DNA from: Maribacter sp. BPC-D8
Lineage (GTDB): Bacteria > Bacteroidota > Bacteroidia > Flavobacteriales > Flavobacteriaceae
Assembly (NCBI RefSeq): GCF_035207705.1
Contig: NZ_CP128187.1
Coordinates: 2,542,001-2,606,000, forward strand
DNA: 64,000 nt
Direction: 5' to 3'
Of this stretch, positions 37,928-46,482 are shown one piece after another. The position numbers and the translations under genes were made by a program. Below the pieces are notes generated by a model. The model was not told the origin of the DNA and did not search any database. It saw nothing but the letters and a program-made list of their open reading frames with translations. Position 1 is the first letter of the stretch; each line of letters begins with the position of its first letter.

Positions 37928-39030
37928 TCGGCTTTACTTAAAATAAATTCTACACGCCGGTTGAGAAATCTACCGGCTTCTGTTTCGTTCGTAGAAATCG
38001 GTTTTGAACTACCAAAGCCTTGAGCGGTAATTCTATTTTTTTGAATTCCGTTTTCAGTCAAATAAGCAACAACTTCGTTAGCTCTCCTTATTGATAATCG
38101 TTTATTAAAAGAATTTGACCCAACAGTATCGGTATGCCCTAAAATTTCAATATCAATAACTGTATTGGTTTTTAAATAAGAAAGCAGCGATTCCATTTCT
38201 TGCTGATAGTCTCCTCTAATTTTAGACTTGTTAGAATTGAAATAAACATCTTTAAATACATGTACCCTATCCAATTCATATTGCTTAAGTACTGTAACCG
38301 CTGAGTTTTGAAATTTTGATTTCACGTTCGATACCGAAACCATATCTAAATAGTAATAAGAGCCTTTGGTGATTTTTCTTTTCGTTTGATATTTCTGTGT
38401 CCGTTTGTTATTCTTAAAATTACCGATAATCATATAGTTTTCGGTACCTGTGGCTTCAAATTCCGTCGTCAGTTTCACCCATTTGACTTCATCGGAATAA
38501 TATTTGGAATAGGATATTTCCAATTTTTCGGATACTCCTCCTTTCATCTTAGAGAAATGCAATCCAGATAACACCTTAGTAGTTTCAACAGCAACAGGAT
38601 ACTCAGCAAACCGAATACCAAATTCTTTCACCGCAAAATCTGACCGTTCCGCTAAACTCACATAGAATGAAATAGTATACCGTTCTCCTTTCTTTAAGGT
38701 TGTACTTAATCTAGCTTGAATATATTCCCTGTAATCATTGGGTGCATACATGTAGAAACCAACATAACCCACTCCGAAATCTGCAGGTTGTTTCCCATTG
38801 AAATTTTCAGGTGTTCCCATGGCAATGCTACAAGCATTGAAATAATCTGTAGAACCCAAGGTGGGCATATTCCAGTCTAAAACATCATTTTCTAGATTAC
38901 CCAATTTAACCGGACAATCTCTAAACTTTTCAAAGCTGGGGTTCACTACTAAATTTTGCCCGAATCCGTAAAAATGTATGCAAAGCATCAACATACTTAT
39001 AATTCCGGAATGTGATATTCTTGTAGACAT
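37924..39030 (-). CDS. OmpA-family outer membrane/peptidoglycan-binding protein, 368 aa
   Basis: A signal peptide (SMLMLCIHFYGFGQ) is followed by an N-terminal beta-sandwich of about 220 residues (LVVNPSFEKFRDCP, then GERYTISFYVSLAERS) that looks like a carbohydrate-binding-type jelly roll. The OmpA C-terminal domain (about 255-365) follows: DVYFNSNKSKIR, IEILGHTDTVGSNSFNKRLS, RANEVVAYL, ITAQGFGSSKP and NRRVEFIL. The conserved Asp (GHTD) and Arg (NRRVE) residues bind the diaminopimelate of peptidoglycan in this family. It should tether the envelope or a surface structure to the wall. This domain pairing is common in Bacteroidota. Confidence 0.88.
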   Translation of the reverse strand: MSTRISHSGIISMLMLCIHFYGFGQNLVVNPSFEKFRDCPVKLGNLENDVLDWNMPTLGSTDYFNACSIAMGTPENFNGKQPADFGVGYVGFYMYAPNDYREYIQARLSTTLKKGERYTISFYVSLAERSDFAVKEFGIRFAEYPVAVETTKVLSGLHFSKMKGGVSEKLEISYSKYYSDEVKWVKLTTEFEATGTENYMIIGNFKNNKRTQKYQTKRKITKGSYYYLDMVSVSNVKSKFQNSAVTVLKQYELDRVHVFKDVYFNSNKSKIRGDYQQEMESLLSYLKTNTVIDIEILGHTDTVGSNSFNKRLSIRRANEVVAYLTENGIQKNRITAQGFGSSKPISTNETEAGRFLNRRVEFILSKAD

Positions 39031-39093
39031 GTGCTTTGTACAGAATCTCTAAAATACAGAAATCTTATAAAATGTAGTAATTAGCCTAAATAC

Positions 39094-39125
39094 AAAAGCC
39101 CTTCTCAAAAATGAGAAGGGCTTTT
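39094..39125 (-). terminator. Terminator of the TPR/beta-barrel operon
   Basis: A perfect 14-bp stem (39094-39107 with 39112-39125) with an A4 loop lies 28 bp past the barrel gene stop. Its minus-strand U tail is short. Confidence 0.85.
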
Positions 39126-39152
39126 CTAAACTTTTAAATTTTATTATAAATT

Positions 39153-40907
39153 CTAGAAATCGAACTTATATGTAGCTCCTCCTAAAATCTGAATGCCTTG
39201 AACTTGAAAATTAGCCCAACGCTGGTAAGCGTTATTAGAAAGGTTTGCTCCTTTTATAAAGAACGACCATTGATCTGTGTAACGGTAACCGATATGTGCA
39301 TTGGCATCGAAATAACCATCTAGGGTTATTAACGCTGCCGGGAAATCGCCTGATGGAATATTTTCTAATGCAGTTGACGAAAAATCATCACGCTCGCCTA
39401 CATAAAACAAATTGGCACCTGCATACCACTGCTCTCCTATCTGATAATCCATAAACAGCGATGCTTTCAAATTTGGCAAGTTCCAAGCTGAATTTCCTGT
39501 TTCTGTACTGTAATCATACACCTCAGCATTTACACCTGCCGTAAAATTACGGTTTACATCAACATTCAACTCTCCGAAAATTCCCAAGGTTTTAATATCA
39601 TCATAAAAGACATCAAATGAATTACCATAATAGTATCCTTTATCGTCTGACCTGAAATCATTTCTAGGGTTCAACGTATATAACGGTCTGTTGTTCTCTG
39701 CCGAGTATGACCCTTTTACATTATAACTTAAATTAGGTAATAACTGACCTTTAAAACCGAGATAGGCATTATACTGACTATCTGTAGGTGCAATGTTTAA
39801 CGTTGGAGAAACAAACGAATTACCCTCTACAAAATCGTAATAAGAGTTTTGCTTTAATTCACCTGTTACGCCGCCATACGCAATAACCGTTTCATCAAGC
39901 AAACGATAAGAAGCTGTAACTGCCGGATAGATATAGAAATTGCTTTCGCTATTCTCTAGATCCATACCATAAACCAAATTCACGCCTAAATTCAATGAAA
40001 GATCATCGCGAAGCATTTTTAAAGACGGATTAACACCTACTTGCAAATTGCCATAAGATATTCCGTTATCATTGGTTGTACTATTTAAAGATGCATTTTC
40101 AAAAGTACCACCCACGTAATCGAGCTTTACTTTTGCACTCAAAATCTCTTCGTTAACCGGAAACTCGAATCCGCTATTAAATATAGCCCTGTTTTCACCA
40201 GAACTTACAGCATCAAAAAATCTTCTGTATTTTAAATCTGCATTTTTAAAGTAAGCATCTTCCACATTAATATGACCACTTACCTCACCCATGTAATAAT
40301 TTTGACGTTCATCAATACTGTTAAGAATCGTTTCACTGAATACACCTGGTTCTATTCCATACCAATTGTATAATTGATGCTGCAAACCAATCGCCGCACC
40401 CCAATCTAAATCGCGGTCGCGTTTTGCGTAAGACGCATCTAATTTGGTATCATAGAATGTATCGCTCAATTCTACACCATCAATACCGCCACGAGATGAT
40501 AAATGATTGAAACCGATATCAAAATTCTCATCTCTATTGAGGGTTCTGCTCGTGTAAAATTCACCCAATACATTACCATACAATCCCACACCTAATGATG
40601 CATACGAATTATACAATACTGGTGGTGGCAATCTTTCTACTTTCGAAGCCGTGCCTTTGTTCGGTGTAAATGTCGACGCTACAGGCACAGAAAATATGCT
40701 ATAGGTAATCGGCTTTTTCTGTAGTACGATAGAGTCGTTCATATTCGGAACCGACTTAATTTTAAAAGCATCTGAAACCGTTGGTGTGTATGCTTTAGTA
40801 ACCGTTACTGTTTCTGTACCCAAATCTTTTTCCTCTTCTTCTTGGGCAAAAACAACTTGAAAGCCAAGTGTTAAAAATATAAGCGTAAATATATGTTTGT
40901 TGTACAT
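39153..40907 (-). CDS. TonB-dependent-receptor-like outer membrane beta-barrel without a recognisable plug, 584 aa
   Basis: A signal peptide (MYNKHIFTLIFLTLGFQVVFA) precedes an acidic stretch and a TETVTVTKAYTPTV segment that resembles a TonB-box region. Strands of a large outer membrane barrel follow (SYASLGVGLYGNVLGEFYTS, LDWGAAIGLQHQLYNWYG), ending ILGGATYKFDF. No plug domain is visible, and it is shorter than usual TonB-dependent receptors. It starts at 40907. The open frame extends to 40994, but that would overlap the TPR gene and add a non-signal N-terminus. It follows the TPR gene by 31 bp, so the two proteins probably work together in the envelope. Confidence 0.8.
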   Translation of the reverse strand: MYNKHIFTLIFLTLGFQVVFAQEEEEKDLGTETVTVTKAYTPTVSDAFKIKSVPNMNDSIVLQKKPITYSIFSVPVASTFTPNKGTASKVERLPPPVLYNSYASLGVGLYGNVLGEFYTSRTLNRDENFDIGFNHLSSRGGIDGVELSDTFYDTKLDASYAKRDRDLDWGAAIGLQHQLYNWYGIEPGVFSETILNSIDERQNYYMGEVSGHINVEDAYFKNADLKYRRFFDAVSSGENRAIFNSGFEFPVNEEILSAKVKLDYVGGTFENASLNSTTNDNGISYGNLQVGVNPSLKMLRDDLSLNLGVNLVYGMDLENSESNFYIYPAVTASYRLLDETVIAYGGVTGELKQNSYYDFVEGNSFVSPTLNIAPTDSQYNAYLGFKGQLLPNLSYNVKGSYSAENNRPLYTLNPRNDFRSDDKGYYYGNSFDVFYDDIKTLGIFGELNVDVNRNFTAGVNAEVYDYSTETGNSAWNLPNLKASLFMDYQIGEQWYAGANLFYVGERDDFSSTALENIPSGDFPAALITLDGYFDANAHIGYRYTDQWSFFIKGANLSNNAYQRWANFQVQGIQILGGATYKFDF

Positions 40908-40938
40908 AGGTGTTCTTTTGCTGGTGTACGTGAATTTC

Positions 40939-43900
40939 TTAATTAGGATCAACCGATGAGTTACTTTTCGCCTCTTTCGATTTAATGATTGCAAGCTCTG
41001 CTCTTGCCTCTGCTACAATTTCTGGGTATTGACTAAAATTGGTAATTACACTTTCTAGAATGTATGTTGCTTGGTAGGCATCATTTAACGCATAATAGTT
41101 TTTAGCCATTAACACTAAACCTTTACCACCCCATTCTTTATACGCTGCATAATCTTTAGCTAATTTTTGAACTGCAATATTAGAGTTCTCGTAAGATCCA
41201 TCTTTGTGTTCAAAATAGGCGTTATAATACAATGCTTCTGCAGCCGTTGCGCCCGATGCAATTTGTAATACCTCTGCATAGGCAGATTCTGCTTTTGCTT
41301 CGTCATTAGTTGCAATGGCAGATCTAGCAATCATAATATGCGCATCACTCTTAATTCTATTATCAATATTTGAAGTCGCTAATACCTTATCGGCGTATTC
41401 TATAGTCTTCGGATAATTCTTTTGTCCGTAATAGCCCTTCATTAGGTTAGAGCGAGCAAATGTTCTGTTCTGGGAAATGTTCGCCTGACTCTCTAATTTC
41501 AACAAGTACGGCAATGCAATTTGATAATCATCTTTAGAAATATAGACTTCACAAACACGAGTTAATGCCTGTTCTGCATATTCGCTAGTGCTTCTATCGG
41601 CAACATACTTGTAATATGGTAAAGCCGATTCTTTTTCTCCTTTTCCGAAGTACAACTGTGCTAAGCTAAAGTTGGCGTCAACCGCATGTAAACCAGTTGG
41701 GAACTGTTGTATGTAATTTTTATAGCCTTTAATAGCGGCATCAACATTACCTTCTAAATTCTGTTTTTGAGCAGCGTCAAAAGTAGCATTGTCCAATTCT
41801 GCATCGGTAACCTGTACAAAATCGAGTGTGCGAACCCACTCTGCATATTCATTTACACGACCCATATCTACATAGACCAATTTTGCCGTTGCTACAGCTT
41901 GTATTGCTTCTTGTGTTTTTGGAAAATCGCGAACAACCGTTTTAAACTTCGCCAAAGCAGCTTCGTTTCTTGCCGCATTGTAATTTACAAGTCCCTGTCT
42001 CATTAACGCCTGTGGCACTAACGAACTACCTTTGTATTCACTGATCAATCGATCGTAAGCAGCAAGACCTTTATTTTCTTGACCTTGAGAAACGTACGTG
42101 TTTCCTAATTCAAATAAGGCGTCATCCTTAAAACTTGACCTTGGGTATTGGCTTACAAATTCTTCTAAGTTTTCAATTTTGCTATCACCTCTATCCACAT
42201 AACCATAGCTCATCGCTTTTTGGTAAAAGGCATAATCTTTCTCTGGTCCGGTTAAAGCCAATGCTTTATTATAGGTTTCAATGGCTGGCCAGTATTTACT
42301 GGTAGCGTAGTAACTGTCACCCAATCTCAAATAACCATCATGTAATTTCTCTACTTCTGTATTTCCGTTTGATGTAAACGAATTGAAATAGGTAATGGCA
42401 TCGGTATAGTCTTTTTGTTTAAAATAGCCATATGCTAAATTGTAATCTACATCGGCATACATTTCTGTATTCTTTGCGGACGGATTATTCTTAAACGACG
42501 TATACCCTTTTACCGCATCATCAAAACGATTAGATAAGTAATCAGATTCTGCCTTCCAATAATTCGCTCTTGCCTTAAACAGCATATCTTCTGCATTGCT
42601 TAAAGATTTATTGAAGTTTTCAGCTGCAGCATTATAATCGCCTTCCATAAAAAGTTCGATACCTCTGTAATAAGCAACTTTTTGATAGACAGCTTTACTA
42701 GCATAGTTCTTATTCTCTTCTAGCAAAGTCATTGCGCCTGCGAAGTTTTTTGAAGTAATATATGAATCTACCAACAAGGTCTGCATCTCATCTTGGTGTT
42801 CATCTTTAGGGTAGGTTTTTAAATAATTTGTGATTACCTGCGGAACCGGCTCATAGGCATTACCCACCTCATAACTCAAGCGCGCATAATTCAAAAATGC
42901 ATCTTTCTGAATCTCGGCACTGTAATCCATTTGAGATGCATTACGGAAAGCATTTAAAGCTTCCTGCTTTTTATCCAACTTCAAATAACATTCTGCCAAG
43001 TGGTAATATGCATTCTGTGCAACGCTATTAGTACCGCCAATAATTTTATTGAATTGGGCGATGGCATTGCTATAATCTCCGCCTTTATAATACGCATAAC
43101 CTAAGTAATAGTAATCGGTATTGCTCCATTTACCACCTTTGCCGTTGTACTCTGTTAAATACGGAATAGCATTTTCGTACTGCTTCAAATTAAAGTAGCT
43201 CTCCCCTATAATCTTATTTAATTCAGATACTTCTCGTCTGTCAGCTTTTGTCAGTTGTTTTTTCGCCAAAGCAATCGCTTCTTCGAATTTACCCAACTTA
43301 AAATTCATGTCAGCCTGATAATAGCTCAACTTCTCCTCCAATACATCTTGATCGGTAATTTGATCAAAACGCTGGTTTGCAGTTTCGTAATCATCTTCTT
43401 GATAAGAAATATAACCCAAGTAATATTTTGCTTGAGAACCGTATACTTCAGAAGTTGTAACTTTTTCAAGATACTTTTCAGCTTGTTTTGTTTTACGAGA
43501 TGAGAATAAAGAGTAGCCGTAATTGAAGTTGAACTTATCCATCTCGCCACGAGAAAGTGAGTTCTGATCCACCTTGTCATACCATTTCAAAGCATACGGA
43601 TATTTACCTGTTTGAAAGTAGTACTCTGCCACATCGGCAAAGGCAGAATTACGTTTGGTAGAAGTCGGGTATTTCTCCACGAAATCTTCCATCAATCGGT
43701 CTGCACCCATCTGGTTTAAGCGTACTGCCGCATTGGCTGCGTAGTATGCACTATTGGCAGCGGTCTCCTCATCTTTTGTAGTCACTTTGACCTTCTCGAA
43801 AATGGTCTGTGCCGCTTGGTATTGTTCGTTGTTGTAAAGCGCTAGTGCGTCTTGGAATGCTTTCTGTTCGTGGGTATAAATCTTAGTTTCTTGGGCACTG

Positions 43901-43956
43901 GTCAAAGCGACCAATCCGAATACCAATGGAATAAAAGCGGTGATTTTTTTAAGCAT
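40939..43956 (-). CDS. Large exported tetratricopeptide-repeat protein, 1005 aa
   Basis: A signal peptide (LKKITAFIPLVFGLVALTSAQ) leads into an array of TPR units across most of the chain. Clear ones include ALALYNNEQYQAAQTIFEKV, YYLGYAYYKGGDYSNAIAQF, LRLGDSYYATSKYWPAIETY and LFELGNTYVSQGQENKGLAA. The pattern is that of a periplasmic or outer membrane protein-assembly scaffold. Many short, similar repeats make recombination or slippage between them possible. It is the first gene of the operon with the barrel protein, divergent from ftsE. The partner protein and substrate are unknown. Confidence 0.88.
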   Translation of the reverse strand: MLKKITAFIPLVFGLVALTSAQETKIYTHEQKAFQDALALYNNEQYQAAQTIFEKVKVTTKDEETAANSAYYAANAAVRLNQMGADRLMEDFVEKYPTSTKRNSAFADVAEYYFQTGKYPYALKWYDKVDQNSLSRGEMDKFNFNYGYSLFSSRKTKQAEKYLEKVTTSEVYGSQAKYYLGYISYQEDDYETANQRFDQITDQDVLEEKLSYYQADMNFKLGKFEEAIALAKKQLTKADRREVSELNKIIGESYFNLKQYENAIPYLTEYNGKGGKWSNTDYYYLGYAYYKGGDYSNAIAQFNKIIGGTNSVAQNAYYHLAECYLKLDKKQEALNAFRNASQMDYSAEIQKDAFLNYARLSYEVGNAYEPVPQVITNYLKTYPKDEHQDEMQTLLVDSYITSKNFAGAMTLLEENKNYASKAVYQKVAYYRGIELFMEGDYNAAAENFNKSLSNAEDMLFKARANYWKAESDYLSNRFDDAVKGYTSFKNNPSAKNTEMYADVDYNLAYGYFKQKDYTDAITYFNSFTSNGNTEVEKLHDGYLRLGDSYYATSKYWPAIETYNKALALTGPEKDYAFYQKAMSYGYVDRGDSKIENLEEFVSQYPRSSFKDDALFELGNTYVSQGQENKGLAAYDRLISEYKGSSLVPQALMRQGLVNYNAARNEAALAKFKTVVRDFPKTQEAIQAVATAKLVYVDMGRVNEYAEWVRTLDFVQVTDAELDNATFDAAQKQNLEGNVDAAIKGYKNYIQQFPTGLHAVDANFSLAQLYFGKGEKESALPYYKYVADRSTSEYAEQALTRVCEVYISKDDYQIALPYLLKLESQANISQNRTFARSNLMKGYYGQKNYPKTIEYADKVLATSNIDNRIKSDAHIMIARSAIATNDEAKAESAYAEVLQIASGATAAEALYYNAYFEHKDGSYENSNIAVQKLAKDYAAYKEWGGKGLVLMAKNYYALNDAYQATYILESVITNFSQYPEIVAEARAELAIIKSKEAKSNSSVDPN

Positions 43957-43985
43957 AGTGTTCTGTACCTATTTTGAATTACCAG

Positions 43986-43999
43986 TATCACATGTGATA
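43986..43999. promoter_or_regulatory. Perfect 14-bp palindrome, candidate operator
   Basis: TATCACATGTGATA lies in the 155-bp divergent gap between the TPR gene and ftsE, 29 bp from the TPR gene start. Its TCACA/TGTGA half-sites resemble CRP/FNR-family half-sites in everted order. The regulator is unknown. Confidence 0.45.
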
Positions 44000-44111
44000 A
44001 CGGCAAAAATTGTACCTAAGTATGTGTAATACGCACTCAAAATAAAAGATTTTAAAAAAGGGTTCTCTAATATCAAATGGAACTTATTACTTTTATAACA
44101 ACATTTGCGTT

Positions 44112-44795
44112 ATGGAAGAGATTGTTTTAGAACTTAAGGATGCCTCTATTTTTCAAAAGGAGAGTTTGGTGTTGAGTGAAGTAACTATAAAAATTGCCAA
44201 GGGAGAATTTGTATACCTTATTGGTAAGACCGGTAGCGGTAAAAGTAGCTTCATGAAAACGCTATATGGCGATTTACCTTTGCAAAAAGGTGAAGGTCAT
44301 GTGGTTGACTTTGACCTTAAAACATTGAAAGAAAAAGATATTCCGTTTTTACGTAGAAAACTGGGTATCGTTTTTCAAGATTTTAAACTACTACCAGACC
44401 GAAATATCAACCAAAATATGGCTTTTGTTTTGAAGGCAACAGGCTGGACAGATAAGGTTAAAATGGATACCCAAGTATCAAACGTACTTGAAAAAGTAGG
44501 CATGAAAACTAAGGGATTTAAGTTTCCGCACGAACTTTCAGGCGGAGAACAACAACGTATTGCCATTGCACGTGCATTATTAAATGATCCAGAACTAATT
44601 ATTGCAGATGAGCCAACTGGAAACCTTGATCCACAAACCAGTGTAGAGGTCATGAAGGTATTGCAAGAAATCAATAAATCTGGTAGAACCATATTAATGG
44701 CTACCCATGATTATGCGTTGATATTAAAATTCCCATCTAAAACTATTAAATGTGATGCCAATAAGGTGTTTGAAGTAGTGCAGAGAGCGGTTTAG
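44112..44795 (+). CDS. ftsE: FtsE-type ABC ATPase
   Basis: FtsE with FtsX regulates peptidoglycan hydrolases at the division site. The 227-residue ATPase has Walker A GKTGSGKSS (38-46), a Q-loop in VFQDFKLLPDRN, signature LSGGEQQR (142-149) and Walker B LIIADEPTGNLD (162-173), with the switch His in ATHDYAL. The FKLLPDR(N/T) stretch is characteristic of FtsE. No ftsX is adjacent, so the partner must be elsewhere. An unrelated LolD/MacB-type ATPase is the main alternative. It heads a run of five same-strand genes with gaps of 12-46 bp. Confidence 0.87.
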   Translation: MEEIVLELKDASIFQKESLVLSEVTIKIAKGEFVYLIGKTGSGKSSFMKTLYGDLPLQKGEGHVVDFDLKTLKEKDIPFLRRKLGIVFQDFKLLPDRNINQNMAFVLKATGWTDKVKMDTQVSNVLEKVGMKTKGFKFPHELSGGEQQRIAIARALLNDPELIIADEPTGNLDPQTSVEVMKVLQEINKSGRTILMATHDYALILKFPSKTIKCDANKVFEVVQRAV

Positions 44796-44807
44796 ACACT
44801 TGAATAT

Positions 44808-45284
44808 ATGCCAAAGATTGTACTTAAGACGGAGATAAATGCAAAGAAAGAAATTGTCTTTGACTTATCGCGAAGTATCAATCTTCATAAAATTTCTACA
44901 GAACATACCGACGAAGAAGCTATAGCCGGAGTTACAAGCGGACTAATTGGATTAAACGAATGGGTTACTTGGCGCGCTAGACATTTTGGCATTAATCAAA
45001 ATCTAACTACCAAAATAACAGAATTTGAGTACCCTAATTTCTTTTCTGATGAAATGGTAAAAGGTGCGTTCAAAAGCTTTAAACACGAACATCATTTTGA
45101 AAATCATCAAAATGGCACATTGATGCTTGACTATTTCGATTACCAATCACCCTTAGGCTTTTTAGGGAAAATTGCAGATAGTTTATTCTTGAAAAAATAC
45201 ATGACAAACTTGCTAGTGAAACGAAACATTACCATAAAACAGTTTGCTGAATCTGATAAGTGGAAACAAATAATTCAAGAGTAA
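44808..45284 (+). CDS. SRPBCC (START-like) superfamily protein, 158 aa
   Basis: A helix-grip fold is suggested by the opening PKIVLKTEINAKKEIVFDLSR, the central WRARHFGINQNLTTKI strands, and the C-terminal helix LKKYMTNLLVKRNITIKQF. Members bind hydrophobic ligands or act in lipid and polyketide handling; here the ligand is unknown. It starts 12 bp after the ftsE stop, so it is co-transcribed with it. A link to division or the envelope is inferred only from that. Confidence 0.78.
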   Translation: MPKIVLKTEINAKKEIVFDLSRSINLHKISTEHTDEEAIAGVTSGLIGLNEWVTWRARHFGINQNLTTKITEFEYPNFFSDEMVKGAFKSFKHEHHFENHQNGTLMLDYFDYQSPLGFLGKIADSLFLKKYMTNLLVKRNITIKQFAESDKWKQIIQE

Positions 45285-45330
45285 ATAGTATACATAGCGT
45301 TAGTTTTAAATTAACAAAAATTCTTATTAC

Positions 45331-46140
45331 ATGATCATAGACGTACATACCCACATCAACAACTATCATGAAGATAGAGTGGTTTCATTAAACGAAAGTT
45401 TAGATAAGCTTTCTGAGAATATGGCAGCGAATAATATCGATTATTCTTTGGTGCTTACCTCTTATAAAGTCAATGAACACCGACCGAGTACCAAACAAGT
45501 GGTAGAAGCTGTAAAAGGTTACAACAATTTAGGTGTAGTATCGGGTATTAGCTATTTGCATTATAATCACAGAGATGTAATAGAAATTAGCAATTACCTT
45601 GAAAAAGGATTCATTAAAGGCTTAAAATTCTACCCTGGTTACGAGCCATTTTATCCGAATGATATTCGGTTTAAACTAATGTATGAAATGGCAATCGAAT
45701 ATGATGTGCCTGTCATGTTTCACTCTGGTGACACGTATGCCCCTACCGGAAAAATTAAATATTCCCACCCTATTCATATTGATGATTTGGCGGTTGATTA
45801 TCCCGATTTAAAAATTGTGATTTGCCATGTAGGTAACCCGTGGATTAAAGATTGCATGGAGGTCGTTTACAAAAACAAAAACGTTTACGCAGATATTTCA
45901 GGGTTGGTTTTAGGTGACTTCTCTGATAAATTTGAACGCTACATGAAAAAGGAAATTGAAGAGATGATCACTTATGCCGGCGACCCAAGGTATCTTCTTT
46001 ATGGAACTGATTGGCCTATATCCAACATGAAATCGTATTTAAAATTCATGGGGCAATTAGATCTTACCGATGAAAAGAAAGAATTGATTCTCTGGAAAAA
46101 TGCAGCAGAACTTTTTAAAATTGATGTGAGTAAACTTTGA
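45331..46140 (+). CDS. Amidohydrolase-related metal-dependent hydrolase (Amidohydro_2), 269 aa
   Basis: A TIM-barrel hydrolase with the metal-binding set visible: IIDVHTHINN (HxH), VMFHSGDTY, IVICHVGNPWIKD and LLYGTDWPI (final Asp). It is shorter than most family members but complete. Decarboxylases of the ACMSD type and lactone hydrolases use the same fold, so the reaction cannot be assigned. It lies 46 bp after the SRPBCC gene and 18 bp before the ABM-like gene. Confidence 0.83.
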   Translation: MIIDVHTHINNYHEDRVVSLNESLDKLSENMAANNIDYSLVLTSYKVNEHRPSTKQVVEAVKGYNNLGVVSGISYLHYNHRDVIEISNYLEKGFIKGLKFYPGYEPFYPNDIRFKLMYEMAIEYDVPVMFHSGDTYAPTGKIKYSHPIHIDDLAVDYPDLKIVICHVGNPWIKDCMEVVYKNKNVYADISGLVLGDFSDKFERYMKKEIEEMITYAGDPRYLLYGTDWPISNMKSYLKFMGQLDLTDEKKELILWKNAAELFKIDVSKL

Positions 46141-46158
46141 AATGAAGATATTAGTAGA

Positions 46159-46461
46159 ATGATAGCACGAATCTGGGAAGGAAAAACAAAAATAGAACAC
46201 CTTAAAGAGTATGAAGAATTTATGAAGGTTCGTGCCTTACCAGACTATAGTAATACCTCTGGTTTCGTTAAGCTTCTATTCTTAAAAAATACGGACCAAC
46301 AATTCGCCTATTTTAAACTCATTACCATTTGGGAGAATTTAGAAGTCATTAAAAATTTTGCTGGAGAAGATTATGAAATAGCAAAATACTATCCAGAAGA
46401 CAAAAACTACCTTATCGATTTCCCCGAAAAAGTAAATCACTTTGAAATCTTTGCAGATTAA
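46159..46461 (+). CDS. Antibiotic biosynthesis monooxygenase (ABM)-like small protein, 100 aa
   Basis: The 100-residue product fits a dimeric alpha-beta barrel: MIARIWEGKTKIEHLKEYEEF, a central SGFVKLLFLKNTDQQFAYFKLITIWEN, and a C-terminal segment with the NYLIDFPEKVNHFEIF strand. ABM-like proteins include monooxygenases and non-catalytic ligand-binding forms. No cofactor or catalytic residue can be assigned. It is in the ftsE-to-glucosidase run, 18 and 21 bp from its neighbours. Confidence 0.72.
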   Translation: MIARIWEGKTKIEHLKEYEEFMKVRALPDYSNTSGFVKLLFLKNTDQQFAYFKLITIWENLEVIKNFAGEDYEIAKYYPEDKNYLIDFPEKVNHFEIFAD

Positions 46462-46482
46462 TTAAACACATTACATTGCCTT

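Noticed and set aside
39153..40907. Plain label 'TonB-dependent receptor'
   Set aside because: No plug domain is visible and the chain is short; only a TonB-box-like segment and a barrel can be supported.
40908..40994. N-terminal extension of the beta-barrel gene to 40994
   Set aside because: It would overlap the TPR gene by 56 bp and place a basic segment before a good signal peptide that starts at 40907.
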